Below, in pieces: positions 24,382 through 35,580 of a stretch of 64,000 nucleotides of DNA; position 1 is the stretch's first letter; every line of letters starts with the position of its first letter. Location of the stretch: contig NZ_JABWQX020000001.1 in NCBI RefSeq assembly GCF_014268655.2, positions 1,146,001-1,210,000 of the forward strand, given 5' to 3'. The translations under genes were made by a program, and so were the position numbers. Under the pieces are notes generated by a model. That model saw only the letters and a program-made list of their open reading frames with translations, did not search any database and had not been told where the DNA came from. Source of the DNA: Pseudomonas marvdashtae. Its GTDB lineage: Bacteria > Pseudomonadota > Gammaproteobacteria > Pseudomonadales > Pseudomonadaceae.

Positions 24382-27300
24382 ATGGCGCTTAATAATCTCG
24401 CTGAACTTCTCGAAAAGCGTCGTACTGCCCTGGTGGAATACTGCCTCGGTCAGGTCAAAACAGCTGGCGGGAAATACAACTTTTTGCGAACCCCGGCGGA
24501 CCTGTTCGAACTGCTGCGCATGGATCCGCTGGACAGCTACCCGGTGCAAAGCTCCTGGGTCGCCGAAGCGACCAGCTGCGCTCAGCAGTTCATTCATGCC
24601 GCTTACCGTAAACTGGAGCCCGGCTACGAAAAAATCGAATTCGACAAGCGCGATCTGGCCACGTGGGAACTGTATAACAATTATCCGGACTGGGCGGCAC
24701 TGCAATTGATCGCCCTCTACCCGGAAAACTTCATCAATCCGTTTGTGCGGCGCCGCAAGACCAGCCTGTTCAAAACCCTGGAAAACAACCTCAACCAGAC
24801 ACGCTTGAACGCCGACTCCGTTCAGGCGGCTCTGCAAGATTATCTGCAATCCTTCGAACAAATCTGCAACCTGGACGTGATCAGCGGCTATATGGATGGC
24901 GCCACGCCCGACCGTGCCGATTATTATTTTGTCGGTCGGCAGCGGGTGCCGCCTTTCCAATACTTCTGGCGCAAGGCAGAAGTTGAACTCTCTTCTGCTT
25001 GCGTCGCGATCAATCCGGCGGCATGGAGCGAATGGCAACCCGTGGATATCCCGGCCGGCGCAATGGTCCTGGACATGCGTCCGGTGTTCTGGAGCGGTCG
25101 ACTTTGCCTGGTATGGGCGCAGTGGCAAGCGAAGGTGGAGGGGCAGGAAGGCAGTGAAGGCTTGCCGCCCAGGTTGGATATCAATGTCTCTTTCATGGCC
25201 CAGAACGGCAACTGGTCGGCACCGCTGAGCCTGCACAGTTCCGCGCGGGACGAGGATAATCCTCCCCAAAGCGCCCGGCTGATCGCGACCGTTTGGGCCG
25301 ATCAAAGTCATCCCAAGGGCAGGCTGGGGGTTATGCTGATCGGCGAGGACTTGAAGGTATTTGCGGTGCGTGATGTGCTGTTCCGTCCCGTGGATTGGGA
25401 CGACGGCGGTTGGTTGGAAAAGGCTGCACTCATTCGTTTTACCACTGCCGAGACCGTTCAACATCCGCTGACGAATCAGCCGACGATGGTTATTTCCGAT
25501 GCTGCGTCAGGCTCCTTGACGCCGTACTTGGGTTTGCAGGCGGTGGCGTTTCGTGTGGGTAATGACGACAAGTTGTTCGTGCAGGGTTTTTGTAGGCCAA
25601 CGGGGCTGACTGGGAATGATGTAACTCTGAAACTGGAACTGCAAAACCCTGCATCGGGCGATCCGGCCCCGATCGCTAAAGCGTTCCCCGTTGCGGGTGG
25701 CTGGAGTACGCAATGGCTGGAGCTCAAGCGGCTGAGGGGCTCGTGGCAAGATCCGGTCTTTTTGTTCGGCGCTGAAACAGGCGGCCACGGGCGCAAACGA
25801 TTTCAACTGACGGTCAAAGACCTAACGGACTTCACGCCCGTCACTCTGTCCAAGAACACGCTCGATGCGGCGCAGTTCCTTTCCCTCAACCAGTCGGGGC
25901 TTGCACTCAAATACACCCGCCTGAATTCGCTGTTTGGTCCGGAACTGGTGCAACGTTCCAATATTTCCGTCGATGCGGTACTGGATTGGGATACACAATT
26001 CCTGTCGGAACCACCTCCCCTGGGCGTGCCTGGTTTTTCGGAACCCAACGGTGCTTTCAACGGCGCCAACGGTTTATTTTTTTGGGAGCTGTTTTTTCAT
26101 CTGCCCCACTTGGTGGCTGCACGCTTGCGTGCTGAGGACCGTTTTCTCGAAGCGCAGAATTGGCTGCACTACCTGTTCGATCCACAAGCGCCGGCCGATC
26201 CCGGACAGTCTGCTGTTGCGAATCCAAAGCCTCTATATTGGCGCTGCCGGCCCTTGAATGGTCCAGGTAACCTGGGTTGTGAAGCCGATGCCCCCACCGA
26301 TCCCGATGCCATCGGGTATTCGGCGCCCCGGCACTTCCAGATTGTGGTGTTCACTGAATACGTTAAAAACCTGATCGCCTGGGGCGACTGGTATTACCGC
26401 CAGCTCACCCGCGACAGCTTGGTGGCGGCCAAGCTGTGTTACGTCCAGGCCGAGTTCCTGATGGGCAAGGCGCCTGAGGTCCGGACGGTGAACCGTTGGG
26501 AGACGGACACGGTGGGAAGCCTGATGAACAAAAGTTTGTCGCGGCCGGCGCTTGAACAGTTCGAGAAAGAGCTGGTGTTCAGTCTGGCGGACTTTCCGGC
26601 CACCGCCGAGGCGCCACCTCTGTTGGGACTGCTGGCAAACGAGCCGTTCAAAGCACCAATCAATGAGCAATTGCTGGCGCTCTACGATTTGCCCGACCAG
26701 CGCCTGTATAACCTGCGCAATAACCTCACGCTCGATGGCAAGCCGCTGGACATCCCACTGTTCAGCCCACCCACCGATCCCAATCAATTGCTACGGGACC
26801 TGGCGGCTGGGAGTGGGGGGGCAAGGCCTATGGGCGGGCGTCTGGTGGTCGGTGCGTTCCGCTGGCGCGTGACCTACGAGACGGCGTTGCGCGCCGTGCA
26901 GAGCTTGCAGGACCACGGGAACCAGGTCCTGCGTTTGCTCGAGCAGCGCGACCGGGCCGAGCAGGAGGAAATGCAACAAAACCACCTGGTGGAACTGGGA
27001 AGCTACGCCCAGACCGTTCAAGAACAGAGCATTACCCAATTGCAAGCGAGCACGGCCGCGTTGGAGCAAAGTCGTGCCATGGCCCAGGAGAGGGCCGAGG
27101 CGTACGCACGGCGCTACGATGAAAACGTCTCGGAGGTTGAATATCAGGTCATGGAGAACCTGCAGCTGTCGAAAAAGCTCGAATTGGCCTCGTCGAGTAT
27201 CAAACCGGCGGGAGCGGTCGTGGCGGCGGTGCCCACAATCTTCGGCTTGGCCAACGGCGGGCATCGTCTGGACAAAGCCTTCGACGCGGTGAGTTTTGTA

Positions 27301-28440
27301 TTGAGTGTCGCTGCGTCGGCGATGCAGATCGACGCGGATAAGCAGGCGACCACCGAGGGCTATCGCCGGCGCCGTGAAGAGTGGCAACTGCAACGCGATC
27401 AGGCGCTGGCGGAGGTACGGGCCATCGACGCCCAAATCACCGCACAGACCCACGCCTTGCAGGCCGCGCAAACGACCCTGGCGCAAACGCTGACAGCCAA
27501 CAGCCAGGCCTTGACGGTTTACAACTTCATTAAAAAACGCGCGAGCAATGCCGAACTGTTCGGCTGGCTACTGGGCCAGCTCAAAGCGTTGCATTATCAG
27601 GCTTATGACGCGGTCGTCAGCCTGTGCCTCAATGCCCAGGCCGCATTGACTGCCGAGACCGGCGATTACGATGCCCAGATCCCTTTGCCACAAGTCTGGC
27701 TGGACAACCGCCACGGCTTGACCGTCGGCGAACATTTACACGGACATTTGTTGCGCATGGAGCGTGAGTATCTGCAACGCCATGAGCGACGGATGGAGCT
27801 GGTCAAGACCGTTTCCCTGCGTCGGCTTTTTGATGATCCGGTCGAGCGTCAAGCCGGCGTTGATAGTTGGGAGGCTGCGCTGCTCCAGTTACAGACCCAT
27901 GGGACGCTGGAGTTCGCACTCACCCAACTGCTTTTCGATCGCGATCATCCCGGGCATTACTGCCGGCAAATCAGTGCAGTCGAGGTCGATCTGCCAGTGG
28001 TGACCGGGCCCTTCGAAAATGTGCGAGCCACCTTGCTGCAGATCGGCAGCATGATCGCCACCAAGGCGTCGGTGCAATCGGTGCGTTATCTGCACAGTCC
28101 GGGAGAGTTCGTGGCGCCTTCAGATATCCAGATAAACCTGCGCAGTGGTCAGCAAATAGCCTTGTCAATGGGGCTGGGTGATAACGGCATGACGGCGATG
28201 AAACCGGATGAGGGATTGCTCAACCCCTTTGAAAATACCGGCGTTGTCTCGCGCTGGATGGTGAAGTTCCCATGGCCGACGAAGGCCCCGCAACAACAAG
28301 TGCTTGCGTCTTTGACCGACATTATCGTGCGCATTCGCTACACGGCGAAAGCCGGCGAGCCGACCTTCACACGGGCCGTCGAGGACCGGGTAAGAGCGTC
28401 GGAAATCCCCGATGGGTTCAAGCAAGCTTCGAAGGAGTAG
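24382..28440 (+). CDS. toxin-complex TcA subunit, C-terminal half (TcaB-like)
   Basis: A 1352-aa protein corresponding to the second half of TcA. It opens with a region common to TcaB (WAALQLIALYPENFINPFVRRRKTSLF), then the neuraminidase-like and receptor-binding regions. From about residue 830 a long coiled coil (VQSLQDHGNQVLRLLEQRDRAE...) forms the pore channel. The hydrophobic tip lies at about 937-983 (SIKPAGAVVAAVPTIFG, AVSFVLSVAASAMQ). The TcB-binding domain occupies about 1060-1340 (LFDRDHPGHYCRQISAVEVDLPVVTGPFENVRA). In family members this domain docks the TcB/TcC cocoon. The start follows AAGGAG by one base, close for a ribosome site, and depends on the gene before it (5-bp gap). The domain set is complete, so the particle should be functional if a TcC is supplied. 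Confidence 0.92.
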   Translation: MALNNLAELLEKRRTALVEYCLGQVKTAGGKYNFLRTPADLFELLRMDPLDSYPVQSSWVAEATSCAQQFIHAAYRKLEPGYEKIEFDKRDLATWELYNNYPDWAALQLIALYPENFINPFVRRRKTSLFKTLENNLNQTRLNADSVQAALQDYLQSFEQICNLDVISGYMDGATPDRADYYFVGRQRVPPFQYFWRKAEVELSSACVAINPAAWSEWQPVDIPAGAMVLDMRPVFWSGRLCLVWAQWQAKVEGQEGSEGLPPRLDINVSFMAQNGNWSAPLSLHSSARDEDNPPQSARLIATVWADQSHPKGRLGVMLIGEDLKVFAVRDVLFRPVDWDDGGWLEKAALIRFTTAETVQHPLTNQPTMVISDAASGSLTPYLGLQAVAFRVGNDDKLFVQGFCRPTGLTGNDVTLKLELQNPASGDPAPIAKAFPVAGGWSTQWLELKRLRGSWQDPVFLFGAETGGHGRKRFQLTVKDLTDFTPVTLSKNTLDAAQFLSLNQSGLALKYTRLNSLFGPELVQRSNISVDAVLDWDTQFLSEPPPLGVPGFSEPNGAFNGANGLFFWELFFHLPHLVAARLRAEDRFLEAQNWLHYLFDPQAPADPGQSAVANPKPLYWRCRPLNGPGNLGCEADAPTDPDAIGYSAPRHFQIVVFTEYVKNLIAWGDWYYRQLTRDSLVAAKLCYVQAEFLMGKAPEVRTVNRWETDTVGSLMNKSLSRPALEQFEKELVFSLADFPATAEAPPLLGLLANEPFKAPINEQLLALYDLPDQRLYNLRNNLTLDGKPLDIPLFSPPTDPNQLLRDLAAGSGGARPMGGRLVVGAFRWRVTYETALRAVQSLQDHGNQVLRLLEQRDRAEQEEMQQNHLVELGSYAQTVQEQSITQLQASTAALEQSRAMAQERAEAYARRYDENVSEVEYQVMENLQLSKKLELASSSIKPAGAVVAAVPTIFGLANGGHRLDKAFDAVSFVLSVAASAMQIDADKQATTEGYRRRREEWQLQRDQALAEVRAIDAQITAQTHALQAAQTTLAQTLTANSQALTVYNFIKKRASNAELFGWLLGQLKALHYQAYDAVVSLCLNAQAALTAETGDYDAQIPLPQVWLDNRHGLTVGEHLHGHLLRMEREYLQRHERRMELVKTVSLRRLFDDPVERQAGVDSWEAALLQLQTHGTLEFALTQLLFDRDHPGHYCRQISAVEVDLPVVTGPFENVRATLLQIGSMIATKASVQSVRYLHSPGEFVAPSDIQINLRSGQQIALSMGLGDNGMTAMKPDEGLLNPFENTGVVSRWMVKFPWPTKAPQQQVLASLTDIIVRIRYTAKAGEPTFTRAVEDRVRASEIPDGFKQASKE

Positions 28441-28446
28441 ACGCTT

Positions 28447-31400
28447 ATGAATAGCTCGATCAGGGCCAACGACAGCCTGGTGATTAATGGAGATTTTGCA
28501 CAATCGTTCAGTCACTGGAGGAAGGGGCCAACCAATCCGAGCTGGCTGGGTATAGATAGCGAAATGTATAACGGAGAGATGATTCGTCTGCTATCTGCTG
28601 GCAATAGCTCATCAGTCAGTCAGCCGTTGACGGCTCCGAAGGACCCAGGCATTCAGGCTCGCTACATCCTCACTTTTCTTTGCGAGATGCGACACGCCGA
28701 AGCAGGTACGTTGAGGATTGAAGTTGATGGGCGGGAGGAGCAGTTGGATATCCCGTTGTCGCCTGGCCAAACCCGCAATGCAAGGGAGGATCAGGCTCGA
28801 CTGAAGAGCGGAGAGCTACTGGAGTTCTTGCCGAAGGAATATCAAGTCGAGCTGGATCTGTCCTTCAACGAGCAGGATACGCTGATTGTCAGCGTATTCA
28901 GCCCCCCCAACGCACCCGGGGACTACATATCGGCGGTCTGTATCGCCCGCATCAAGCTCCACTTGCATCTGGACCCTGTTGTCATGCAAGTGCTCAAGCT
29001 CGACGAGCAATCCCTCGCGCCAACCGGTCCCTTATATATTTGCCTGGGGGCAACGGAGTCCCAGTCCCATCAACTTGAGTTTATACCCGAGCCGGACAGC
29101 ATCTGGTTGGGCACACAGGCAGCGCTGACCGACCACGACAATCCACTGGAGGCGATTGTCGCCACGCCGGCCTGGGGCGAGAATCAACCTCTGGATTTGC
29201 CTTGGACACTCGACTGTCCATTGATCGGAGAGGACGAACCCTACCTGTTTTCGATGGATCTGCTCAACCAGTACACCGCCGACCCTTATCCGCTGGAGGT
29301 TTCGTTGGGGCACCACCGGTTGGCCTTCCTCGACGTGCGTGAAGCGGCCTATTACCCGGTGCTCGAGTACGAACAAAGTGTTCGCCTGGGGGTTCAGGTC
29401 GGTTCGTATTACACCCATCAGACTCTGAGTGGGCGGACGGTGAATTGGACCGTCACGCCTGGCCAGGTCAAAACGGTTGCCCTGACTGACGACCAAGGCT
29501 GGGCCTATTTCGATTACCAGCCAACCCGGGCCGGCCAGTTTGAGATCGAGGCGTCGGTCAAAAGCCTCTATTACGCTACCGGTGTCGTGACGCAAGCCTT
29601 AGCGGTTCGGGTCCTTGAGACGGATCCGTGGAACGACGTATTGGTGGTCGTTGAGGGGGAGGAGGCGCGCTGGGACGAAAAGACCGGCTATCCCAATCGG
29701 GGCACGGATTATGCGTTGGACTTGAAGTTGCCGGCGGCCAGTCCGTTGTTGGGTACGGATTTGTCCTTGCATTGGAGCGGTGATCCCCATGAGCAGTTGC
29801 GCGTTGTTGTCGAACCTGCCCTCGAAGTTGCGGTACCTGTACTCGAGGACAGGATCATTTGGACCTTGATCTGCGAAGATGAGCTCGATGGCCGATTCTA
29901 CCTGGAGTTGGCCTGCTCGAAACTGTTGCTGCCTTCGCCGAAAAAAACCATGTCGCTGGCGCGTAATCTGGTCAGGGTTGGCGAAGTCCGCGGGGCCAAT
30001 AAGTTTCCAATCGTGGACGAAAACGAAAGCGTGTTGTTGCGGGTGCAAGTGGTGCACGTTATAGCTGCTGGTGACGGTGATCCGGTCGTCAACGCGCGGG
30101 TCGAATGGAAGGATACGGATGGACCGATTTCCAGCGTTCCCACGGGGGCCGGTGGTTGGGCGAGCGTGCTATACCAGCCGCGAACCGCAGGGGACAAAGT
30201 TGTCACCGCTAGCATCAAGGCCCACGCCGAGGCCGTTGCGGTGGAGCATCCATTCGATGTGAAAGCGATCGCGACCAGCCCCTGGAAAAACGAGGTCACG
30301 ATTTTCCTCGATGAGCTAGAAGTCGAGCGTAATGCCCTCGGCGTGCTCTGCAGGCGTGGTCGGACCCATACGTTGAAGGTAGTGCCGAATAGCGGTAGTA
30401 GCTGGATCGGAAAAAACATCAGCTTGCATTGGCGAGGGGCCGCACCAGACATTGGACTGGAGCCCGCCGATCTTGGAACACCCAAGCCGCTGGTGGCAGA
30501 CGGTGCGCAATGGACGCTGTCATCGCAGGTCAATGGCAGTACCAGCAGCCTGTTTGAATTGGAGCTACGCCTTGAAAGTGTCTCTGCCTTCCGGGAATTG
30601 GCTGGGCGCTTGGTCTCCGAGAGTCTGGCGGAAGAAGTCAGCCTGAGACTCGACCAGATACCGGCGCAGTTGAATGACCAAGCACTTTATCCGTGCCTGG
30701 GGGCTCTCCACCGTTTCAGTGTTTTGCCTAATGCATTGAGTCCTTTGGTTGGGCTGGCATCAATATTGGTATGGTCCGGGACTTCTGCCGAGCAGTTGAA
30801 CGCAACCGTTGAACCGCCCCTCGCCAATGCGCAACCTGTCAATGACGGCGGTGCAATCTGGACGCTGGATTTTACCGTCAGTGAGCAATCGGGGCAGTTT
30901 GCCCTTGCTTGGGGACTGCCACAGCTGGACTTCGCCGCAACCGCCAAGCCAATGATGCTGGGGCATAACAAAGTCCGAATTCAGGACAGGCGCGATTCGC
31001 CGGTAGACCCGGTTGTGGGGCAGGCCCCTGCGTGGCTGTGGGTACAGGTTTTTTCTCATTTCACCGAACTTGCTGTCGATCAGGTGCCGGTGAGTTGGAG
31101 GGCAGGGGGAGCGCCAACTGACGTATCCACCGACGCCGATGGTTGGTCCGGGTTTGCGTTGGCGCCGTCCGACGCCCAGCCCCATGAAGTGACGGCATCG
31201 GTCAGCAGCCCGTATGACGACTTCGAGAACCCTCAGGTGCTGACTGTCACCCCATTGGCCGATGATCCCTGGGCAGCGCTGACTGTCCAATTTGATGGTA
31301 AACCGCCGCAGCGTTGGGGCGAAAAGACTTATTTTCCTCGTCGTAAAGGCAGCCATAACTTGATGCTGCAAGCGCCGGAGAACAGCCCCTTGTTCAATCA

Positions 31401-32898
31401 TGAGGTGACATTGGGCCTGACCGGGAGCGGACCTGCTGAGCTGGGCCTGGAGTTTTTACCGTCCGCTCTTGGCGTGGCGAGAAAATTCCCGCGTGAAGGA
31501 TTGGATTACGCATTCAAGGTGAATGACCTTAAAGACGGCAGTTTCGCCTTGCGTTTGTCGGCAACGAGACTGGCGCATTTATCACCTGCCAATGCGATGT
31601 CCGTGGGGTCAGGTTCGCAGGCGCTGAAGTTGATCTTGAGTGGCAGCGCCCTTCAGGTTCTGGATTGGGAAAGCGAGCTTTACGCCGAGGTCAAATTGCT
31701 CTCGGCGATCAATGGTAAGCCGATGGCCGGGTGGACAGTGACCTGGCGCAGCCCCGATCTTGGTGAAGTGACCTCAGTGACCAACTGGTATGGGGTGGCG
31801 AAGGTATGTTTTGTTCCTGTTACGCCGGGCGCGGCCCAACTGACTGCGACGGTAGGCGATGAGGCGTATTCGGAATCGGTGACGTTGTCCTATTTCCTGA
31901 ACGAGCCCCGGGAAATCCAGTCGCTCACTAGCCCTAAGCCAAATGGGCATCTAGGGGAGTTGGTTTCAGCGGTGGTAACGGTAGTGTCGGCCTTGACCGG
32001 CGAACCGTTGCAGGGTGTCGAGGTAATGTGGGATTACCCCAGCCTGACGCTCGCTCCGACGAGCACGGACGATCATGGGCAAGCTCGCGTGGCGTTCAAT
32101 TTGCCCAGCGTGAGACGGGGACTTTTAGTAGCCACGGTGCGGGGTGGGTACGTTGGGTGGGAGGTTGAGCATATTGAATTTGAGTTGGTGCCCGATGAGA
32201 CGACGTGGTCGAGTGAATTCACGCCTTACGTCAACAACACTCGAGTACAGTGGCCTGAAATAAAACTGAACGTATTCGCCGGACAGCTTTGTACATTGAA
32301 GCTCGACTATAAGGATAGTTGGCTGATCGGCGATCCGAATGCCCGGATTCTTCTGGAATACAAGCCTGGCGAAGAGGCACAAGACCTTGTTGTCGATCCG
32401 CCGTTGGGGCAGCCGGTTGCGATGGAGCAAGGGAGTCGTTCCTTGAGCTGGTCCATATCTACCGACCAAGCACACAACAGGGCTTTTGTGTTGCAGTTCG
32501 CCATGCCCTTGATGAATGACATGCCAACGTCACCACCCGTGCCAGGGATTACACGCGACGAAGATAGCTGGCTGGAGGAGTTCACGTTCTACCTGAACGG
32601 CCAGCTGTTCGAGCTGGAGTATAGGGACCTCCACCTTATAGATGGAACCAATAACACTTGGGAGTTGAGAATCAAGGAAGGCAGCAGTTTGATTGACACA
32701 ACCAGCGTTGCTTTGGGAGCGGGAGCAGGAAATCCTGGAGTGGAATTCGATCCGCCGTTGTACCTACAGCAACCGGTGACGGCGACCCCCTTGAGTTGGT
32801 CCATATTGACCAAGGAAGCGCATCACGGGAGCTTCATGGTGGAGTTACGCAGTCCAGATCTGCCCATGCGGGAGGTCCGGACGGAGGTGAAACCATAG
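28447..32898 (+). CDS. 1483-aa Ig/invasin-like repeat protein with CBM-like N-terminus
   Basis: Third gene of the TcA operon (6-bp gap, AAGGAG site). Residues 8 to about 180 resemble a galactose-binding-like or CBM4/9 jelly roll (LVINGDFAQSFSHW at the start, DTLIVSVFSPP later). After this, two kinds of module alternate. One is a block with DPWNDVLVVVEG, YPNRGTDYALDL and SPLLGTDLSLHWSG. The other is a Big-1-like Ig module (DPVVNARVEWKDTDG, GGWASVLYQPRTAGDKVVTASI). They recur about five times up to residue 1250, with two shorter degenerate copies after it. No signal peptide, membrane segment or anchor is visible. Position, co-transcription and the same Ig type at the end of the TcaA-like protein suggest it is a partner of the TcA particle, perhaps for glycan binding. 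That role is inference. Confidence 0.75.
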   Translation: MNSSIRANDSLVINGDFAQSFSHWRKGPTNPSWLGIDSEMYNGEMIRLLSAGNSSSVSQPLTAPKDPGIQARYILTFLCEMRHAEAGTLRIEVDGREEQLDIPLSPGQTRNAREDQARLKSGELLEFLPKEYQVELDLSFNEQDTLIVSVFSPPNAPGDYISAVCIARIKLHLHLDPVVMQVLKLDEQSLAPTGPLYICLGATESQSHQLEFIPEPDSIWLGTQAALTDHDNPLEAIVATPAWGENQPLDLPWTLDCPLIGEDEPYLFSMDLLNQYTADPYPLEVSLGHHRLAFLDVREAAYYPVLEYEQSVRLGVQVGSYYTHQTLSGRTVNWTVTPGQVKTVALTDDQGWAYFDYQPTRAGQFEIEASVKSLYYATGVVTQALAVRVLETDPWNDVLVVVEGEEARWDEKTGYPNRGTDYALDLKLPAASPLLGTDLSLHWSGDPHEQLRVVVEPALEVAVPVLEDRIIWTLICEDELDGRFYLELACSKLLLPSPKKTMSLARNLVRVGEVRGANKFPIVDENESVLLRVQVVHVIAAGDGDPVVNARVEWKDTDGPISSVPTGAGGWASVLYQPRTAGDKVVTASIKAHAEAVAVEHPFDVKAIATSPWKNEVTIFLDELEVERNALGVLCRRGRTHTLKVVPNSGSSWIGKNISLHWRGAAPDIGLEPADLGTPKPLVADGAQWTLSSQVNGSTSSLFELELRLESVSAFRELAGRLVSESLAEEVSLRLDQIPAQLNDQALYPCLGALHRFSVLPNALSPLVGLASILVWSGTSAEQLNATVEPPLANAQPVNDGGAIWTLDFTVSEQSGQFALAWGLPQLDFAATAKPMMLGHNKVRIQDRRDSPVDPVVGQAPAWLWVQVFSHFTELAVDQVPVSWRAGGAPTDVSTDADGWSGFALAPSDAQPHEVTASVSSPYDDFENPQVLTVTPLADDPWAALTVQFDGKPPQRWGEKTYFPRRKGSHNLMLQAPENSPLFNHEVTLGLTGSGPAELGLEFLPSALGVARKFPREGLDYAFKVNDLKDGSFALRLSATRLAHLSPANAMSVGSGSQALKLILSGSALQVLDWESELYAEVKLLSAINGKPMAGWTVTWRSPDLGEVTSVTNWYGVAKVCFVPVTPGAAQLTATVGDEAYSESVTLSYFLNEPREIQSLTSPKPNGHLGELVSAVVTVVSALTGEPLQGVEVMWDYPSLTLAPTSTDDHGQARVAFNLPSVRRGLLVATVRGGYVGWEVEHIEFELVPDETTWSSEFTPYVNNTRVQWPEIKLNVFAGQLCTLKLDYKDSWLIGDPNARILLEYKPGEEAQDLVVDPPLGQPVAMEQGSRSLSWSISTDQAHNRAFVLQFAMPLMNDMPTSPPVPGITRDEDSWLEEFTFYLNGQLFELEYRDLHLIDGTNNTWELRIKEGSSLIDTTSVALGAGAGNPGVEFDPPLYLQQPVTATPLSWSILTKEAHHGSFMVELRSPDLPMREVRTEVKP

Positions 32899-32909
32899 GC
32901 ATGATCCTC

Positions 32910-34241
32910 TTACAAATCCCCCGCCTTCTTCCACCCCAGATACAACGTCACCAGCTCGGCCCCCAACTCCCCGGGCCGGGCTTGCAGCACCGTCATCCCA
33001 TGGGCGCTCAGCCGTTCATGCAGCGTGGCCCGGGCATTCGAATACTCCACCGTCCCGCAATAGGCCAGCGCCTCGGGCAGTGTCTGGACCGGCGCCTGGC
33101 GCAGCCGGTCGAGTGCCTCTTCCCGCAGGCTCGCCACCAATACCCGGTGCCGTTGGCCCAGCCGTTTCACGGCGGTCAGCAGTTCTTCATCGTCTTCATC
33201 CCGCAGGTTGGTCACCAGCACCACCAGGGCGCGGCGTTTCTGCCGGGCGAGCAGTTGGGTGACGGCAGCCTGGTAGTCGGCGGGACGTTGGCTGCTGTCG
33301 AGGTCGTAGACAGTATTGAGCAATACGTTGAGCTGGCCGGTGCCTTTGACCGGCGCGAGATAGCGTGGCTGTTCGCTGGCGAACGTACTCAGGCCCACGG
33401 CGTCGCCCTGGCGCAGCGCGGTGTAGCTGAGCAGCAGGCAGGCGTTGAGGGCGTGATCGAAATGCGCCAGCTCGCCGTCCTGGCTGCGCATGCGCCGGCC
33501 GCAATCGAGCATGAAGATGATCTGCTGATCGCGCTCGTCTTCGTATTCCCGGGCGATGGGCGTGCGGTGGCGGGCGGTGGCTTTCCAGTCGATCTGGCGC
33601 AGGCTGTCGCCTTCGCGAAATTCACGTAGCTGATGGAATTCCTGGCCCTGGCCGCGGCGTTGGCGCTGACGGATGCCGAGTTGGCTGAGCCAGTTGTCCA
33701 CGGCCAACAGTTGGCCATCGTACAACCGGGCGAAATCCGGGTAGACGCGGGTGTTGTCGAGCACCTTGATCAGGCGTTTGTCGCTCCACAGGCCTAGCGG
33801 GCTGGGCAGGTTGATCTCGCAGTGTTCGAAGGTGAAGTGACCGCGTTTGAGTGGGCGAACGCGGTAGCCGAGTTGGGTGAGCTGACCGGGCTGTAGCTCA
33901 GCGGACAGAGGCAAGTGTTCAAAGCTCAGGCCGTCGGGCAAGTGATCGAAAACCACCGTTTCCAGCGGCTGGGTAAAGTCGTGGCTGATCGTCAGGCGCA
34001 CTTCGCTCCAGCGGCCCAGCGCCAGGCTGCCAGGCATTTGCCGTTGTACGCGTGGCGAGGGCAAGCGTCGCAGGCGCACCGCGTCGAGTATCGCCAAGGC
34101 CAGCAAGGCCAGCAGCAACCCCCAATGGATCGACAGCAGCGTTTCAGGCACCGCGACACCCAGCGCACGCAATGCACCCAGCACGATGCCGACGGCCAGC
34201 AGAATCGCCAGCCAGGTCAGCAGCAGGCGCGAGGGTTTCAT
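32910..34241 (-). CDS. DUF58 membrane protein (MoxR operon)
   Basis: A 443-aa protein with two N-terminal membrane helices (LLLTWLAILLAVGIVLGAL and LLSIHWGLLLALLALAIL). A beta-rich region is followed by the DUF58 signature (QEFHQLREFREGDSLRQIDWKATAR) and a VWA-like domain (QIIFMLDCGRRMRS). DUF58 proteins pair with MoxR AAA ATPases as chaperone-like systems for envelope proteins or metal centres. The start at MKPSRLLL follows AAAGGGA and gives a sensible membrane topology. Upstream lies the MoxR gene, with a REPIN between. It converges with the toxin operon, 11 bp away. Confidence 0.88.
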   Translation of the reverse strand: MKPSRLLLTWLAILLAVGIVLGALRALGVAVPETLLSIHWGLLLALLALAILDAVRLRRLPSPRVQRQMPGSLALGRWSEVRLTISHDFTQPLETVVFDHLPDGLSFEHLPLSAELQPGQLTQLGYRVRPLKRGHFTFEHCEINLPSPLGLWSDKRLIKVLDNTRVYPDFARLYDGQLLAVDNWLSQLGIRQRQRRGQGQEFHQLREFREGDSLRQIDWKATARHRTPIAREYEDERDQQIIFMLDCGRRMRSQDGELAHFDHALNACLLLSYTALRQGDAVGLSTFASEQPRYLAPVKGTGQLNVLLNTVYDLDSSQRPADYQAAVTQLLARQKRRALVVLVTNLRDEDDEELLTAVKRLGQRHRVLVASLREEALDRLRQAPVQTLPEALAYCGTVEYSNARATLHERLSAHGMTVLQARPGELGAELVTLYLGWKKAGDL

Positions 34242-34280
34242 CGACACATTCCCTTTAGAGGAGATGCAGAGCGGGCTTTT

Positions 34281-34410
34281 GTGGCGAGGGGATTTATCCC
34301 CGCTGGGGCGCGAAGCGGCCCTAAAGCCAGGCAACTCGGTGTGTCAGGCCGATTGAGCTGATTGTTTTGGGGCTGCTTCGCAGCCCAACGGGGATAAATC
34401 CCCTCGCCAC
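34281..34410. repeat. REPIN of the GTGGCGAGGGG family
   Basis: GTGGCGAGGGGATTTATCCCC at 34281 is mirrored by GGGGATAAATCCCCTCGCCAC ending at 34410. A spacer with CGCGAAGCGGCCCT and a GGGGCTGCTTCGCAGCCC hairpin lies between. A third partial arm (ATATATCCCCTTGCCACA) follows. It lies between the MoxR and DUF58 genes and may lower expression of the second. Confidence 0.8.
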
Positions 34411-34476
34411 AGATATATCCCCTTGCCACAGGAGTTTCCTTTCCCCCAATAAGTATGTTCATCACTCTATCGATGC

Positions 34477-35484
<1,008 letters not shown>

Positions 35485-35580
35485 TTCTTGCGTTCTCCTA
35501 ACGGTTAAATCCTATTTACTCGTGATCTAACGCTTTCATCCTTCAGTGCCGGGCGGTGATAGCTGAGTCGCCGGCACACC

